Of a DNA stretch of 64,000 bases, positions 17,304 to 26,540 are shown in pieces. The stretch spans positions 1 through 64,000 of the forward strand of contig JANQFX010000049.1 in the NCBI GenBank assembly GCA_028277725.1, written 5' to 3'. Each line of letters begins with the position of its first letter. Positions within the stretch are counted from its first letter, which is position 1. This DNA is from Thiohalocapsa sp. GTDB lineage: Bacteria; Pseudomonadota; Gammaproteobacteria; Chromatiales; Chromatiaceae. The translations under genes were made by a program, and so were the position numbers. The notes beneath the pieces are model-generated. The model made no database searches. It was not told where the DNA came from and saw only the letters and a list, made by a program, of their open reading frames with translations.

Positions 17304-17771
17304 ATGGCAGCGACGATCGGCGAGACCGTACCCGACATCGAACTCCCGGCAACGGGCGAGAAGACCCTCAAACTGTCCGACCTGCGCGGCCAGCGCGTCG
17401 TGCTCTACTTCTATCCCAAGGCCAGCACCCCGGGCTGCACCCAGGAGGGCCTCGACTTCACCGCAGCGTTGGACGCGTTCAAGGCTCTGAACACCGCCAT
17501 CGTTGGCGCCTCGCGCGACGGCATCAAGGCGCAGGAGAACTTCAAGGCCAAGCAGTCCTTCGGCTTCGATCTGGTCTCGGACAAGGAAGAGGCCCTGTGC
17601 AAGGCCTTCGACGTCATCAAGCTCAAGAAGATGTACGGCAAGGAGTCCCTGGGCGTCGAACGCAGCACCTTCCTGATCGACGAATCCGGCGTGCTGCGTC
17701 GCGAATGGCGCGGCGTCAAGGTCAAGGGGCACGTGGACGAGGTGCTCGCCGCGGTGCGCGAGCTGGGCTGA
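17304..17771 (+). CDS. bcp: Thioredoxin-dependent peroxiredoxin, Bcp/PrxQ family
   Basis: A 155-residue cytosolic peroxidase reducing H2O2 and organic hydroperoxides. The peroxidatic Cys lies in FYPKASTPGCTQEGLDF. Many Bcp proteins have a resolving Cys five residues later (CxxxxC); that position is not Cys here, and the only other cysteine is in EALCKAFDV, so an atypical or one-Cys cycle is likely. The start is set by GAGGAGA seven nucleotides upstream. It is followed by a GC-rich hairpin at 17781-17804. Confidence 0.93.
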   Translation: MAATIGETVPDIELPATGEKTLKLSDLRGQRVVLYFYPKASTPGCTQEGLDFTAALDAFKALNTAIVGASRDGIKAQENFKAKQSFGFDLVSDKEEALCKAFDVIKLKKMYGKESLGVERSTFLIDESGVLRREWRGVKVKGHVDEVLAAVRELG

Positions 17772-17780
17772 TCGACACCT

Positions 17781-17804
17781 GCGCCCGGCCTCGCCGCCGG
17801 GCGC
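17781..17804 (+). terminator. GC-rich hairpin after bcp
   Basis: GCGCCCGGC (17781-17789) pairs perfectly with GCCGGGCGC (17796-17804). It begins 10 bp after the bcp stop and precedes phoH. No U-tract follows, so it may only attenuate. Confidence 0.4.
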
Positions 17805-17889
17805 GACGGCACGCGGCGTGCCCGCATCCTGTCCGCGCGGAGCCCAGAGCCGCGCCCTCATCCAAACCGCTGACGCGCGGCGACGCCCC

Positions 17890-19308
17890 ATGATCAACCG
17901 AGAAAACGACAAGCCCTGTCTGTTCGTCCTCGACACCAACGTGCTGATGCACGATCCCACGGCGATCTTCCGCTTCAAGGAACACGACATCTACCTGCCC
18001 ATGGTGGTGCTCGAGGAACTCGACGCGGCCAAGAAGGGCGTCTCGGAGGTCGCGCGCAACGTGCGACAGGTGAGCCGCTTCCTGGACACTCTGATGCAGG
18101 ACGCGGACAAGGATGAAATCGATGCGGGTCTATCGATCCAGTCGCCGGGGGAATTCGGCTCCGGGCTCACTGAGCCGCCGGTCGGGCGACTCTTCTTCCA
18201 GACCGAACCCCTGGCCCGCTCCGTCGATACCGCCCTACCCGGCACCTCGGCGGACAACGAGATCCTCGGCACCGCGCAATCCCTGCGCGAGCGCCGCGCC
18301 AGCCACACCGTCGTCATCGTCTCCAAGGACATCAACCTGCGCATCAAGGCCGCCGTCCTCGGCCTATCAGCAGAAGATTACTCCAACGACCGCGTCCTCG
18401 ACGATGTCGACCTCCTCTACACCGGCCTGGCGCCCCTGGCGGAGGACTTCTGGCAACACCATGCGAAGGAGGTCGACAGCTGGCAGGAAGAGGGTCGCAC
18501 CTTTTACCGCGTCAAGGGTCCGGACGTCGCCGATTGGTATGCGAGCCAATGTCTGTACAGCGGGCAGGACGACGGCTTCGAGGCCATCGTCCGCGAGCGC
18601 CCGAGCGAGAACGAGGCGGTCATCGAACTGGTGGAGGACTATCGCGTCCAACGCCACAACGTCTGGGGGATCATGGCGCGCAACCGCGAGCAGAACTTCG
18701 CGCTCAACATGCTGATGGACCCGGACCTCGACTTCGTCACCCTGCTCGGCACCGCCGGCACCGGCAAGACGCTGCTGGCGCTGGCGGCCGGACTCACGCA
18801 GGTGCTGGACCGGAACATCTACCGCGAGATCATCATGACCCGGGTCACGGTGCCGGTTGGTGAAGACATCGGCTTCCTGCCGGGCACCGAAGAGGAAAAG
18901 ATGACCCCCTGGATGGGTGCCCTGATGGACAACATGGAGGTACTGACCCAGACCGAGGGCGGCGACTGGGGCCGCGCGGCAACCAACGACCTGATGCGCT
19001 CACGGGTGCGCATCCAGTCCCTCAACTACATGCGCGGCCGCACCTTCCTGCACAAGTACATCATCCTGGACGAGGCGCAGAACCTGACCGCGAAACAGAT
19101 GAAGACCCTCATCACCCGGGCCGGGCCGGGCACCAAGATCGTCTGCCTGGGCAACATTGCGCAGATCGACACACCCTACCTGACCGAGACGACCTCGGGG
19201 CTGACGTATGTCGTCGACCGCTTCAAGGACTGGCAGCACAGCGGCCACATCACCCTGATCCGAGGCGAGCGCTCCAGGCTCGCGGACTTCGCGTCCGATC
19301 ACCTGTGA
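17890..19308 (+). CDS. PhoH-family ATPase with N-terminal PIN domain (PhoH2/YlaK type)
   Basis: A 472-residue fusion of a PIN-like RNase domain and a PhoH ATPase, the architecture of PhoH2 proteins reported to couple RNA unwinding and cleavage. The PIN domain occupies about residues 8-150 (FVLDTNVLMHDPTAIF, VLEELDAAKKG, VSKDINLRIKA). The ATPase starts near residue 260 with Walker A TLLGTAGTGKTLLALAAG and Walker B FLHKYIILDEAQNLT. The start at 17890 gives the conserved MINRENDKPCLFVLDTN; the frame extends further upstream without conservation. Confidence 0.9.
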   Translation: MINRENDKPCLFVLDTNVLMHDPTAIFRFKEHDIYLPMVVLEELDAAKKGVSEVARNVRQVSRFLDTLMQDADKDEIDAGLSIQSPGEFGSGLTEPPVGRLFFQTEPLARSVDTALPGTSADNEILGTAQSLRERRASHTVVIVSKDINLRIKAAVLGLSAEDYSNDRVLDDVDLLYTGLAPLAEDFWQHHAKEVDSWQEEGRTFYRVKGPDVADWYASQCLYSGQDDGFEAIVRERPSENEAVIELVEDYRVQRHNVWGIMARNREQNFALNMLMDPDLDFVTLLGTAGTGKTLLALAAGLTQVLDRNIYREIIMTRVTVPVGEDIGFLPGTEEEKMTPWMGALMDNMEVLTQTEGGDWGRAATNDLMRSRVRIQSLNYMRGRTFLHKYIILDEAQNLTAKQMKTLITRAGPGTKIVCLGNIAQIDTPYLTETTSGLTYVVDRFKDWQHSGHITLIRGERSRLADFASDHL

Positions 19309-19363
19309 CGCGGCGAAGACCACCACCAATGCCAGTAACAACGATCCAAACTAGGAGACACCC

Positions 19364-19792
19364 ATGCGCCCGGTCCGCACCGCGCTCGCATTGAGCCTGA
19401 TCCTATCCATTTGTACACTCGGCACCGCCCTCGCCGACGACAAGCAGAAGGTCGTCTACCACGTCTCGGACGAGGACAAGGTCGGCTTCGCCCTCGCCAA
19501 CATCCGAAACCACATCAAGGGCGTCGGCGGCAGCGACAAGATCGACATCGTGCTCGTCTCCCACGGTCCCGCGGTCAAGCAGTTCAACGACATCGAGGCA
19601 GTGGATCGCGTGCGCACCGGGGTTGCCGAGCTGCAGAAGCAGGGCGTGAGCTTCGAGGCCTGCGCCTACACCCTGGAGGCCTACGATCTCGCCCCGGACG
19701 AACTGCTGCAGGGCTTCGAGATCGCGGAGTCCGGCGGCGTCACCCGGATCACGGAACTCCAAAACCAGGGTTACGCCTACCTCCGCCCCTAA
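19364..19792 (+). CDS. Periplasmic DsrE-family protein
   Basis: A 142-residue secreted protein: cleavable signal peptide (about residues 1-24, ending LGTALA) and a DsrE/F-like domain (KVVYHVSDEDKVGFALANIR, IDIVLVSHGPAVKQF, LQKQGVSFEACAYTL). DsrE-like proteins include sulfur carriers; the single Cys in FEACAYTL is at the position conserved in this periplasmic subgroup, common in sulfur-oxidising and haloalkaliphilic gammaproteobacteria. A sulfur-relay role is inferred only. Start: AGGAGA ten nucleotides upstream. Confidence 0.85.
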   Translation: MRPVRTALALSLILSICTLGTALADDKQKVVYHVSDEDKVGFALANIRNHIKGVGGSDKIDIVLVSHGPAVKQFNDIEAVDRVRTGVAELQKQGVSFEACAYTLEAYDLAPDELLQGFEIAESGGVTRITELQNQGYAYLRP

Positions 19793-20005
19793 CACCGCTC
19801 ACGGCCTGGGGCTTGGCGCCGGGGCATCGACGCCCGCCATCGCCCGCAGGGCGGGCCGCTCTTGTCCTCTGCCGAAGCGCCTGAGCTCGCATGAGGCAAG
19901 GAACCAGCCGCACGCCTGCTATGCGCCGACAGCGCCGGGATGGCATGCTTCGGCGCCGAGCCAACCCCAACGACGCCGCCCCGTTCCCCGAAGGACGACC
20001 CGCCG

Positions 20006-21328
20006 ATGGCAGAACCACACCAATTCAGACTCGGTCCATTGTTGCTGGCACCGGGCGTACACCGCCGGCACGCGTGGAGTTTTCTCGCGACGGCCTTCCT
20101 GTCCATCGGCCTGATGACCTTCATCGCCGTCGGTCAGACCTATGTACTGAACGTCAACCTCGGCATCCCCGAGAACGACCAGGGCAGTATCACCGGCAGG
20201 CTCATCGCGGCCACCGAAGTGGTGGCACTGCTGCTGTTCATCCCGGCGGGCATCCTCGTGGATCGTATCAGCCGCCGCGCCGTCTACGCCGGCGGTTTTC
20301 TGCTCCTGGCGGCGACCTACCTGGTGTACCCCTATTCCGGAACCCTCTGGGAGCTGTACCTGTATCGCTGCACCCTGTACACCATGGGCTTCGTCGCCGT
20401 CACCGCGGCGCTGTCGACGGTGCTGGTGGACTACCCCGCGGAGGCATCCCGCGGCAAGCTGGTCGCTCTGGTGGGTTTTGTGTGTGGGCTCGGTGTCGCC
20501 TTCATCCAGGGCTTCGGCGCGCTGCCCGAGACCTTCGCGGCCCAGGGCTACGATGACCTGACCGCGGGACGTCTAACCCACCTGCTCATCGCCGGCATCT
20601 GCGTCTTCGCCGCTGCGCTGTCCTGGCTCGGGCTGAAGCCGGGCATCCCCATCCAGCGGCACCAGCGCCCGAGCGTGCGCGAACTCTTCGCCAGCGGCTT
20701 CTCCGAGGCACGCAACCCGCGCGTGCTGCTTGCATACTCGGCCGCGTTCATCGCCCGCGGCGACCAGGCAGTCAACGCCTTCTTCCTGATCCTCTGGGGC
20801 ACTTTGGCCGGCAAGGCCGCCGGCCTCTCGTCACCGGACGCCGTCAAGGCAGGCACCATTATGTTTGTCTCGGCGCAGATCGCCGCCCTGATCTGGGCCC
20901 CCATCCTCGGGCCGCTGCTGGACAAGCTGGACCGGGTCACAGCGCTCGCGATCTGCATGGTGCTCGCCGCCATCGGCAACCTGTCGCTGTTGCTGCTGGA
21001 CGACCCGCTGGCGAGCTACGGTATCGTCTTCTTCATCCTGCTCGGCATCGGACAGGTCAGCGTATTCCTGAGCGCCCAGTCCTTGATCGGACAGGAAGCG
21101 CCAGCCGACAAGCGCGGCTCTGTGCTCGGCGCCTTCAACATCTCCGGCGCCGTCGGCATCCTGCTCATCACCCTCGGTGGTGGCGAGTTATTCGATGCGA
21201 TCGACCCGCGCGCGCCCTTCGTCGTCGTCGGCAGCATCAATGTACTGCTGTTCTTCGCGAGCCTGTATGTGCGACTCAGGGCGGGACCGAGAACCATGAC
21301 CAGATCGCCTAGCGCCGGCAGCGCATGA
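20006..21328 (+). CDS. MFS transporter
   Basis: A 440-residue major facilitator superfamily permease with about 12 membrane segments. The A-type loop between helices 2 and 3 reads GILVDRISRRAVYAGGF. The start MAEPHQFRLGPLLLAP has AAGGA 10 nt upstream; a start 66 bp earlier is possible but adds only Pro/Thr-rich sequence. The substrate cannot be told. Neighbours (DsrE protein, DUF2919 protein) give no clue. Confidence 0.85.
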   Translation: MAEPHQFRLGPLLLAPGVHRRHAWSFLATAFLSIGLMTFIAVGQTYVLNVNLGIPENDQGSITGRLIAATEVVALLLFIPAGILVDRISRRAVYAGGFLLLAATYLVYPYSGTLWELYLYRCTLYTMGFVAVTAALSTVLVDYPAEASRGKLVALVGFVCGLGVAFIQGFGALPETFAAQGYDDLTAGRLTHLLIAGICVFAAALSWLGLKPGIPIQRHQRPSVRELFASGFSEARNPRVLLAYSAAFIARGDQAVNAFFLILWGTLAGKAAGLSSPDAVKAGTIMFVSAQIAALIWAPILGPLLDKLDRVTALAICMVLAAIGNLSLLLLDDPLASYGIVFFILLGIGQVSVFLSAQSLIGQEAPADKRGSVLGAFNISGAVGILLITLGGGELFDAIDPRAPFVVVGSINVLLFFASLYVRLRAGPRTMTRSPSAGSA

Positions 21329-21451
21329 CCCCGATAGCCTGAGAACCTGTAGGGGGAGCTCTCAGACGCCCCATAGCCTGTTCAGGGGAGCGAAGCCCCA
21401 CGCCCCGGAGCGCCGGGCGATTTCCTCGGTGCTCATGCTGGGATATCGACC

Positions 21452-21919
21452 ATGCTGCCCCACGATCCGAACGACTACGACGAGCACCTGACCCTCAAGG
21501 TGCCGCGCATGCTGTGGCTGGTGATCGCCTTCCTGCTGCGGCATCTGCTCCTGCTCGGCATCACCTTTCTGCCGACCACCGGCGAGGAAATCACGGTGCT
21601 GCGTGACCTGATCCGTCCGCAGTTCCTCGCCGCGGACCTGCTGGCACTCCCCGTGGCCGTGATGGCCGCGCGGCGCCGGCCGCAGGCGGCCGATTGGATG
21701 CGGCGGCTCTGGCCCTGCGGCCGCTCGCTGCTGACCCTCTCGGCGCTGCTCTATCTAGCGCTGCTCATCAGCGGGATCGCAACCAGCGGCACGCCTCTGA
21801 TTCGCACCGTGGACGAGGCCGTGCTGATATCGGCGCTGCTCAACCTCGCCGTCATCGTCTATCTATGGCGCTCATCGCTGGTTCGAGACCTGTTTCGCGA
21901 GTTTCCTGCCCGGCCGTGA
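21452..21919 (+). CDS. DUF2919 family membrane protein (YfeZ-like)
   Basis: A 155-residue inner-membrane protein with four hydrophobic segments. The N-terminus PNDYDEHLTLKVPRMLWLVI (residues 6-25) matches the DUF2919 family pattern xxDYDxHxxLKxPxxLWLxxxFLLR; function unknown. It ends WRSSLVRDLFREFP, again family-like. It is preceded by about 120 bp of non-coding DNA after the transporter gene, so it may or may not share the transcript. Confidence 0.75.
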   Translation: MLPHDPNDYDEHLTLKVPRMLWLVIAFLLRHLLLLGITFLPTTGEEITVLRDLIRPQFLAADLLALPVAVMAARRRPQAADWMRRLWPCGRSLLTLSALLYLALLISGIATSGTPLIRTVDEAVLISALLNLAVIVYLWRSSLVRDLFREFPARP

Positions 21920-22225
21920 AGCAGCGCTCGGGCCAGGCCCCTTGGCCACGTGTCGTGCCGAGCGGAGGGTGAACCATCGACGGTGGGCGTTGCGCGGGTC
22001 GCGCCGGCGCACGAGAAGCCGCAAACACGGCCGATGGACCAGGGGGGCCGAACCGCGTCCGTTCGTCGGATTCTTGGCCGACACGCAGGGCCTAGACGTC
22101 CCTGAGGGCGAATCGGGTCTTGCACTGAGCGCGCGCTCAGGGCTATGGTTTGTGAACACGGCGTGGACATCAATCACGCGTGTACAGAGCACACAAGGCG
22201 AACTTCCATAGACGGAGACAGGCCC
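21920..22225. other. Intergenic region before the small secreted protein
   Basis: About 305 bp with no gene-like frame on either strand. No strong promoter box or terminator could be singled out. Confidence 0.4.
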
Positions 22226-22453
22226 ATGAGCATCACCAAATCCACCCGCAAGCTGACCCTGACCGCAGTCACCGCCGCGCTGCTACTCGGTTTGAGCAGC
22301 GGCGCCCTCGCCCAGGAATGCAAGGACATGGAAAAGGCCGCCTGCGAAAGAAACGGCGGCCGCTGTAGCTGGGTCAGCCCCTACACCCGCAAGGACGGGG
22401 TCAAGGTGAGCGGCCACTGCCGCAAGAAGCCGAAGAAGAAGTCGGGCAGCTGA
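22226..22453 (+). CDS. Small secreted cysteine-containing protein
   Basis: 75 residues: signal peptide (cleavage after GALA, about residue 29) and a 45-residue mature peptide ECKDMEKAACERNGGRCSWV followed by a YTRKDGVKVSGHCRKKP tail, strongly basic at the end. Four cysteines with the spacing CxxxxxxxCxxxxxxCxW..C recur in small exported proteins of unknown function in other proteobacteria. Probably periplasmic with two disulfides. The start ATG follows GACGGAGACA; it is monocistronic. Confidence 0.7.
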   Translation: MSITKSTRKLTLTAVTAALLLGLSSGALAQECKDMEKAACERNGGRCSWVSPYTRKDGVKVSGHCRKKPKKKSGS

Positions 22454-22622
22454 TGCAGAAATCGACGCACCGGGGTCTGCGATACCGATCCACGCCTAGC
22501 TGACCGGGGCATTCCGCGAGCGCCCCGGTCGACCACGTCCGACGCCCCGTTCGGAGGTTGGCCGCCGCGTCCAAGCCACTGCTATGGCGCGCGGCATCGA
22601 GCGGATCGCAAGCGGACCCCGG

Positions 22623-23378
22623 TCAGCCCTCACCTGCAGCAGTGGGCTCGTCGGCGTCGGCAACCCGCTGCCCCTTCGCGAAGTCCAGCGTCCCCTCGTA
22701 GATCGCCCGGCCGGTGATGGCCCCGGTGATGCCGCTGTTCGCCACCGCGACCAGGGCCTTGATGTCGTCGATGCTGGTGATACCGCCGGAGGCGATCACC
22801 GGCACCGAGATGGTCTCGGCCAGCCTGGCGGTGGCCTCCACATTGGGCCCGGTCAGCATGCCGTCGCGGCCGATGTCGGTGTAGACGAGTGCCTGGACGC
22901 CGTCGCCCTCGAAGCGCCGGGCCAGGTCCTCGACGCGATGGTCCGTCACCACGGCCCAGCCGTTGATGGCCACCTGCCCGTCCTTGGCGTCGAGGCCGAC
23001 CATGACGTTGTCCGGGAAGGCGCGGCAGGCGCGGGCGACGAAATCGGGCTCCTTGACGGCCTGGGTGCCGATGATGCACCAGCGCACACCCGCATGCAGG
23101 TAGGCGGAAATGGTCTGCTCGTCGCGGATACCGCCGCCCACCTGGATGGGCAGGTCCGGATAGGCAGCGGCGATGGCACGGATGGCCTCGCCGTTGACCG
23201 GCTCGCCGGCGAAGGCTCCGTTCAGATCCACCAGGTGCAGCCGCCGAGCCCCCGCATCATGCCAGCGCCCTGCGACCGCCACCGGGTCGTCGCCGAACAC
23301 GGTCTCGTCGTCCATGCGGCCCTGGCGCAGGCGCACACACTTGCCGTCCTTGAGGTCGATGGCGGGGATCAACAGCAT
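22623..23378 (-). CDS. hisA: ProFAR isomerase (HisA)
   Basis: Converts ProFAR to PRFAR in histidine biosynthesis; TIM barrel of 251 residues. The catalytic Asp8 lies in [15 protein letters not shown], the second Asp in [12 protein letters not shown]; phosphate loops are QVGGGIRD and [11 protein letters not shown]. It lies 58 bp downstream of hisB on the same strand. The usual hisH between them and hisF after hisA are both missing; the gene is followed by a convergent small ORF. Confidence 0.95.
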   Translation of the reverse strand: MLLIPAIDLKDGKCVRLRQGRMDDETVFGDDPVAVAGRWHDAGARRLHLVDLNGAFAGEPVNGEAIRAIAAAYPDLPIQVGGGIRDEQTISAYLHAGVRWCIIGTQAVKEPDFVARACRAFPDNVMVGLDAKDGQVAINGWAVVTDHRVEDLARRFEGDGVQALVYTDIGRDGMLTGPNVEATARLAETISVPVIASGGITSIDDIKALVAVANSGITGAITGRAIYEGTLDFAKGQRVADADEPTAAGEG

Positions 23379-23436
23379 TCGGGAGCTCCGTGGTCGGCTC
23401 GCTTTCGGGCGGGTTGATGGGCGTGGGTCGCGCGGT

Positions 23437-24042
23437 TCAAAGCGCACCCTTGGTGGACGGCAGGATAGCGCCGGCGCGCGAGTCCGGCTCCACCGCCATG
23501 CGCAGCGCTCGACCGAAGGCCTTGAAGACGGTCTCCGCCTGGTGGTGGGCATTGATACCGCGCAGGTTATCGATGTGCAGAGTCAGCGCGGCGTGGTTGG
23601 TGAGGCCCTGGAAGAACTCCCGCAGCAGGTCGACGTCGAACCCGCCGATCATCGCGCGCGTGTAATCGACCTGATAGGTGAGCATGGGCCGGCCGGAGAT
23701 GTCCACCACCACCCGCGACAGCGCCTCGTCCAGCGGCACATAGGCGTGCCCGTAGCGGCGGATGCCCCGCTTGTCGCCGAGGGCGGCGGCGAGCGCCTGC
23801 CCGAAGGTGATGCCAACGTCCTCCACCGTGTGGTGGGCGTCGATGTGTAGATCGCCTTCCGCCACGACCTCGATATCCAGCATGCCGTGGCGGGCGACCT
23901 GGTCCAGCATGTGCTCGAGGAAGGGCACGCCGGTCCGGAAACTGCCCTTGCCGGTCCCATCCAGGTTCACGGACACGCGGACCCGTGTCTCCAGGGTATT
24001 GCGCTCGATCTGCGCGCTGCGGTCTGGCGGTGATGCGCTCAC
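23437..24042 (-). CDS. hisB: Imidazoleglycerol-phosphate dehydratase
   Basis: A 201-residue monofunctional dehydratase (no fused phosphatase domain). The two metal-binding motifs are present: [11 protein letters not shown] and [13 protein letters not shown]. The start is a GTG at 24042 giving [19 protein letters not shown], in keeping with the family N-terminus. It heads the hisB-hisA pair and lies 82 bp after dtd on the same strand, so pip-dtd-hisB-hisA may form one transcript. Confidence 0.95.
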   Translation of the reverse strand: MSASPPDRSAQIERNTLETRVRVSVNLDGTGKGSFRTGVPFLEHMLDQVARHGMLDIEVVAEGDLHIDAHHTVEDVGITFGQALAAALGDKRGIRRYGHAYVPLDEALSRVVVDISGRPMLTYQVDYTRAMIGGFDVDLLREFFQGLTNHAALTLHIDNLRGINAHHQAETVFKAFGRALRMAVEPDSRAGAILPSTKGAL

Positions 24043-24124
24043 GTCGGCCTCTGCTCTTGGGTCTTGGGATGCGATTGTAGCAGCGCGGCCGACACCCGCC
24101 GCGCGGACATGGTGTCATCCGACC

Positions 24125-24562
24125 TCAGGCCTGAAGCCAGAAGGTCACCGGGCCGTCGTTGGTCAGGCTCACCTGCATGTCCGCGCCGAAGCGGCCGGTC
24201 GCGACCGAGCCATGGGCGGCCCGCGCGGCGGCGACCAGGTGCTCGAACAGCCGCCTGCCCTGCTCGGGCGGGGCCGCGGATGTGAAGCTGGCACGGGTGC
24301 CCTTGCGGGTGTCCGCGGCGAGCGTGAACTGCGGCACCAACAGCAGGCCGCCGTCGATGTCGCGCAGGCTCAGATTCATCCGACCATCGGCGTCCGGGAA
24401 CACACGGTAGCCGAGCAGGCGCTCCAGCAGCCGCTCGACCCGTGCCCGGTCGTCGTCCGGCTGTACGCCCACTAGCACCAGCAGGCCGCGGTCGATGGCG
24501 CCGATCAGCGCCCCGTCGACGGAGACGCCCGCGGCGGAGACGCGCTGCAACAGCCCGATCAT
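24125..24562 (-). CDS. dtd: D-aminoacyl-tRNA deacylase
   Basis: A 145-residue homodimeric editing enzyme that removes D-amino acids (and glycine) from tRNA. The active-site segments are [18 protein letters not shown] (usual SQFTL; Ser is Pro here) and the Gly-cisPro motif NDGPVTFWL near the C-terminus. The start [17 protein letters not shown] is canonical. Its ATG overlaps the stop codon of pip (ATGA), indicating translational coupling. Confidence 0.93.
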   Translation of the reverse strand: MIGLLQRVSAAGVSVDGALIGAIDRGLLVLVGVQPDDDRARVERLLERLLGYRVFPDADGRMNLSLRDIDGGLLLVPQFTLAADTRKGTRASFTSAAPPEQGRRLFEHLVAAARAAHGSVATGRFGADMQVSLTNDGPVTFWLQA

Positions 24563-25524
24563 GTCTCGCCCACGAGTCGCCCGGAGAAGCCATCGGTGGC
24601 GGCCACGAGCGCGGCGGCGATCCCCGGCTCGAAGGCCGCATGACCGGCGTCCGCGATGACCTTGAACTCCGCCTGCGGCCAGGTGCGATGCAGCTCCCAG
24701 GCGGACTGCAGCGGGCAAATGCCGTCGTAGCGGCCGTGCACGATCACTGCGGGAATGTCCGCGAGCTTGCCGACATCGCGCAGCAGCTGATCCGGTTTCA
24801 GAAAGGCGTTATTGACGAAGTAGTGACACTCGATGCGTGCGAGGCTCAACGCCAACCGATGATCGGCGAAGGCCCGGCGAATGGTGCTGTCCGGCAGCAG
24901 GGTGGCGCAGCGGCCCTCCCACACCGACCAGGCGACGGCCGCCTCGTGCATCGCCGCCTCGTCGGCGCCGGTGAGCCGCCGGTGATAGGCGCCCACCAGG
25001 TCGTCGCGCTCGGCCTCCGGGATGGGCGCCAGGAAATCCTGCCAGTAGTCCGGGAACAACAGGCTCGCGCCCTGCTGGTAGAACCACCGGATCTCCCAGG
25101 GCCGGCACAGGAAGATACCCCGCAACACCAGGGCACTGACCCTCTCAGGATGGGTCTCCGCATAGGCCAATGCCAGGGTCGAGCCCCAGGAACCGCCGAA
25201 CACCAGCCAGCGCTCGACACCTAAGTGCTCGCGCACCCGCTCCAGGTCCGCAACCAAGTCCCAGGTCGTGTTGTGGGCCAGCTCCGCATGCGGTGTCGAG
25301 CGACCACTGCCGCGCTGATCCACCAGCACAACACGATAGCGCGCCGGGTCGAAGAAGCGCCGATGGGAGGGGCCGCAGCCGGCGCCTGGGCCGCCGTGCA
25401 GAAAGACCGCCGGAATGCCATCCGCACGGCCGCATTCCTCGACATACAACGCGTGGCCGTCGCCGACCGCGAGGCGATGGACGGCGTAGGGCTCGATGGG
25501 CGGGTAGAGCGGATCAGCAGACAT
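24559..25524 (-). CDS. pip: Prolyl aminopeptidase
   Basis: Alpha/beta-hydrolase that removes N-terminal proline; 321 residues, family length. The oxyanion region [18 protein letters not shown], the nucleophile Ser in [14 protein letters not shown], then DGICP and the catalytic His in [10 protein letters not shown] are all visible. The start [16 protein letters not shown] is the conserved N-terminus; 126 more in-frame codons upstream carry no similarity. It is the first gene of the pip-dtd-hisBA group. Confidence 0.95.
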   Translation of the reverse strand: MSADPLYPPIEPYAVHRLAVGDGHALYVEECGRADGIPAVFLHGGPGAGCGPSHRRFFDPARYRVVLVDQRGSGRSTPHAELAHNTTWDLVADLERVREHLGVERWLVFGGSWGSTLALAYAETHPERVSALVLRGIFLCRPWEIRWFYQQGASLLFPDYWQDFLAPIPEAERDDLVGAYHRRLTGADEAAMHEAAVAWSVWEGRCATLLPDSTIRRAFADHRLALSLARIECHYFVNNAFLKPDQLLRDVGKLADIPAVIVHGRYDGICPLQSAWELHRTWPQAEFKVIADAGHAAFEPGIAAALVAATDGFSGRLVGET

Positions 25525-26540
25525 CGGATCGACCACGCGCGGGTTGGTGAGAGGGGTTGGGGCCGTCTGCCGGACGCCGCTCGACGACCTCGACTCGAAA
25601 CGACGGCAGGCCCGGGCAGCCGATGCCGGACTTGGGAACAAATCTGACAGGCACCGGCGCCAACGTCCTACAGCACCCAAGACCGCCGGCGTCCAAACTA
25701 CGACCAGGCTAGGGCAAGCCGCAAGGAAACACCCAGCAGGATGCCGCGGCATGGATCGGCTGGCAAGGACATCGCCGGGGACACCGCCAGAACGGACGAC
25801 GCCGACGGGACGGCGAGCCAGGGAACGCGCCATACCAACGGACTGCTCTCGGACAGCGCAAATGGACAGGCCCAATGGATGTACCGGGCAGGATGCCCGC
25901 AAGGAGGCTCATGAACGGATTCGCGCGCGACAGCGCTCAATGGAACGGCACACCTGAACCCCTGCGCACGGATGGCGGGGGTCCTTCTCGTCGTGTCATC
26001 GCGCGACACGCCAAGCGCTCGGGTGACCGAACCCGGCACCGACCGCTGCCCGCATCGGGCTCGGGGTGTTGACCCCGCCAAAACCGGATCAATTGTAGGC
26101 CAATTCCCACACCGATCAGTGACATTGACCGACAAACCCCCGCCCGAGTTTGCCCGAGACTACAGGTGTCGCCGACAGGGACCAAACTGCCAAGGAAACA
26201 CCGACAAGGAACGACCGACAGGGATTGCCAGAGGGACCCGTCTCCAGGGACGCCAGACATCGGACCCCACTCGGCGCGGCGACACTGGCCCTCCGACAGC
26301 GGATGTTGGGGGTCTTTCTTTCTGTGGCCGATGGCTCGCAGCCCCCTGGAGCGGCGCCTATTCGCTTCGACCCCTGTCTGCTTCGATCTCTGCCCGCTTA
26401 GACCTCTGCCCGCTTAGACCTCTGCCCGCTTAGACCTGGCGACCAGCCCTGCTCTGCCCATCTGCATTGCGGCAAGTCCAAGGCTCATGACTATCGCCTA
26501 GGATAGAATTGCGGCATTGCAGCAACGCCAGAGACCCGAC
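25525..26540. other. 1-kb gene-free region
   Basis: No frame on either strand has a ribosome site, a start with family-like sequence or convincing codon use; the open frames of 80-150 codons are low-complexity by-products of GC-rich sequence. The second half is repetitive, with recurring CCGACAGGGA-like and GCTTCGA/GCTTAGA words ending in a perfect tandem array (26388-26435). Possibly a decayed mobile or repeat region. Confidence 0.5.
26388..26435. repeat. 16-bp tandem repeat, three perfect copies
   Basis: CTCTGCCCGCTTAGAC occurs at 26388-26403, 26404-26419 and 26420-26435 without mismatch, preceded by a degenerate copy (CCCTGTCTGCTTCGAT, 26372-26387). It lies about 105 bp upstream of the large oxidoreductase gene. 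The unit is too short, and lacks spacers, for CRISPR. Confidence 0.9.

Noticed and set aside
25698..26135. 145-codon minus-strand frame in the 1-kb gap
   Set aside because: No ribosome site, no conserved segment, and composition typical of non-coding GC-rich sequence.
26388..26435. Possible CRISPR or origin iterons
   Set aside because: Only three 16-bp head-to-tail copies, no spacers, and no replication gene nearby.
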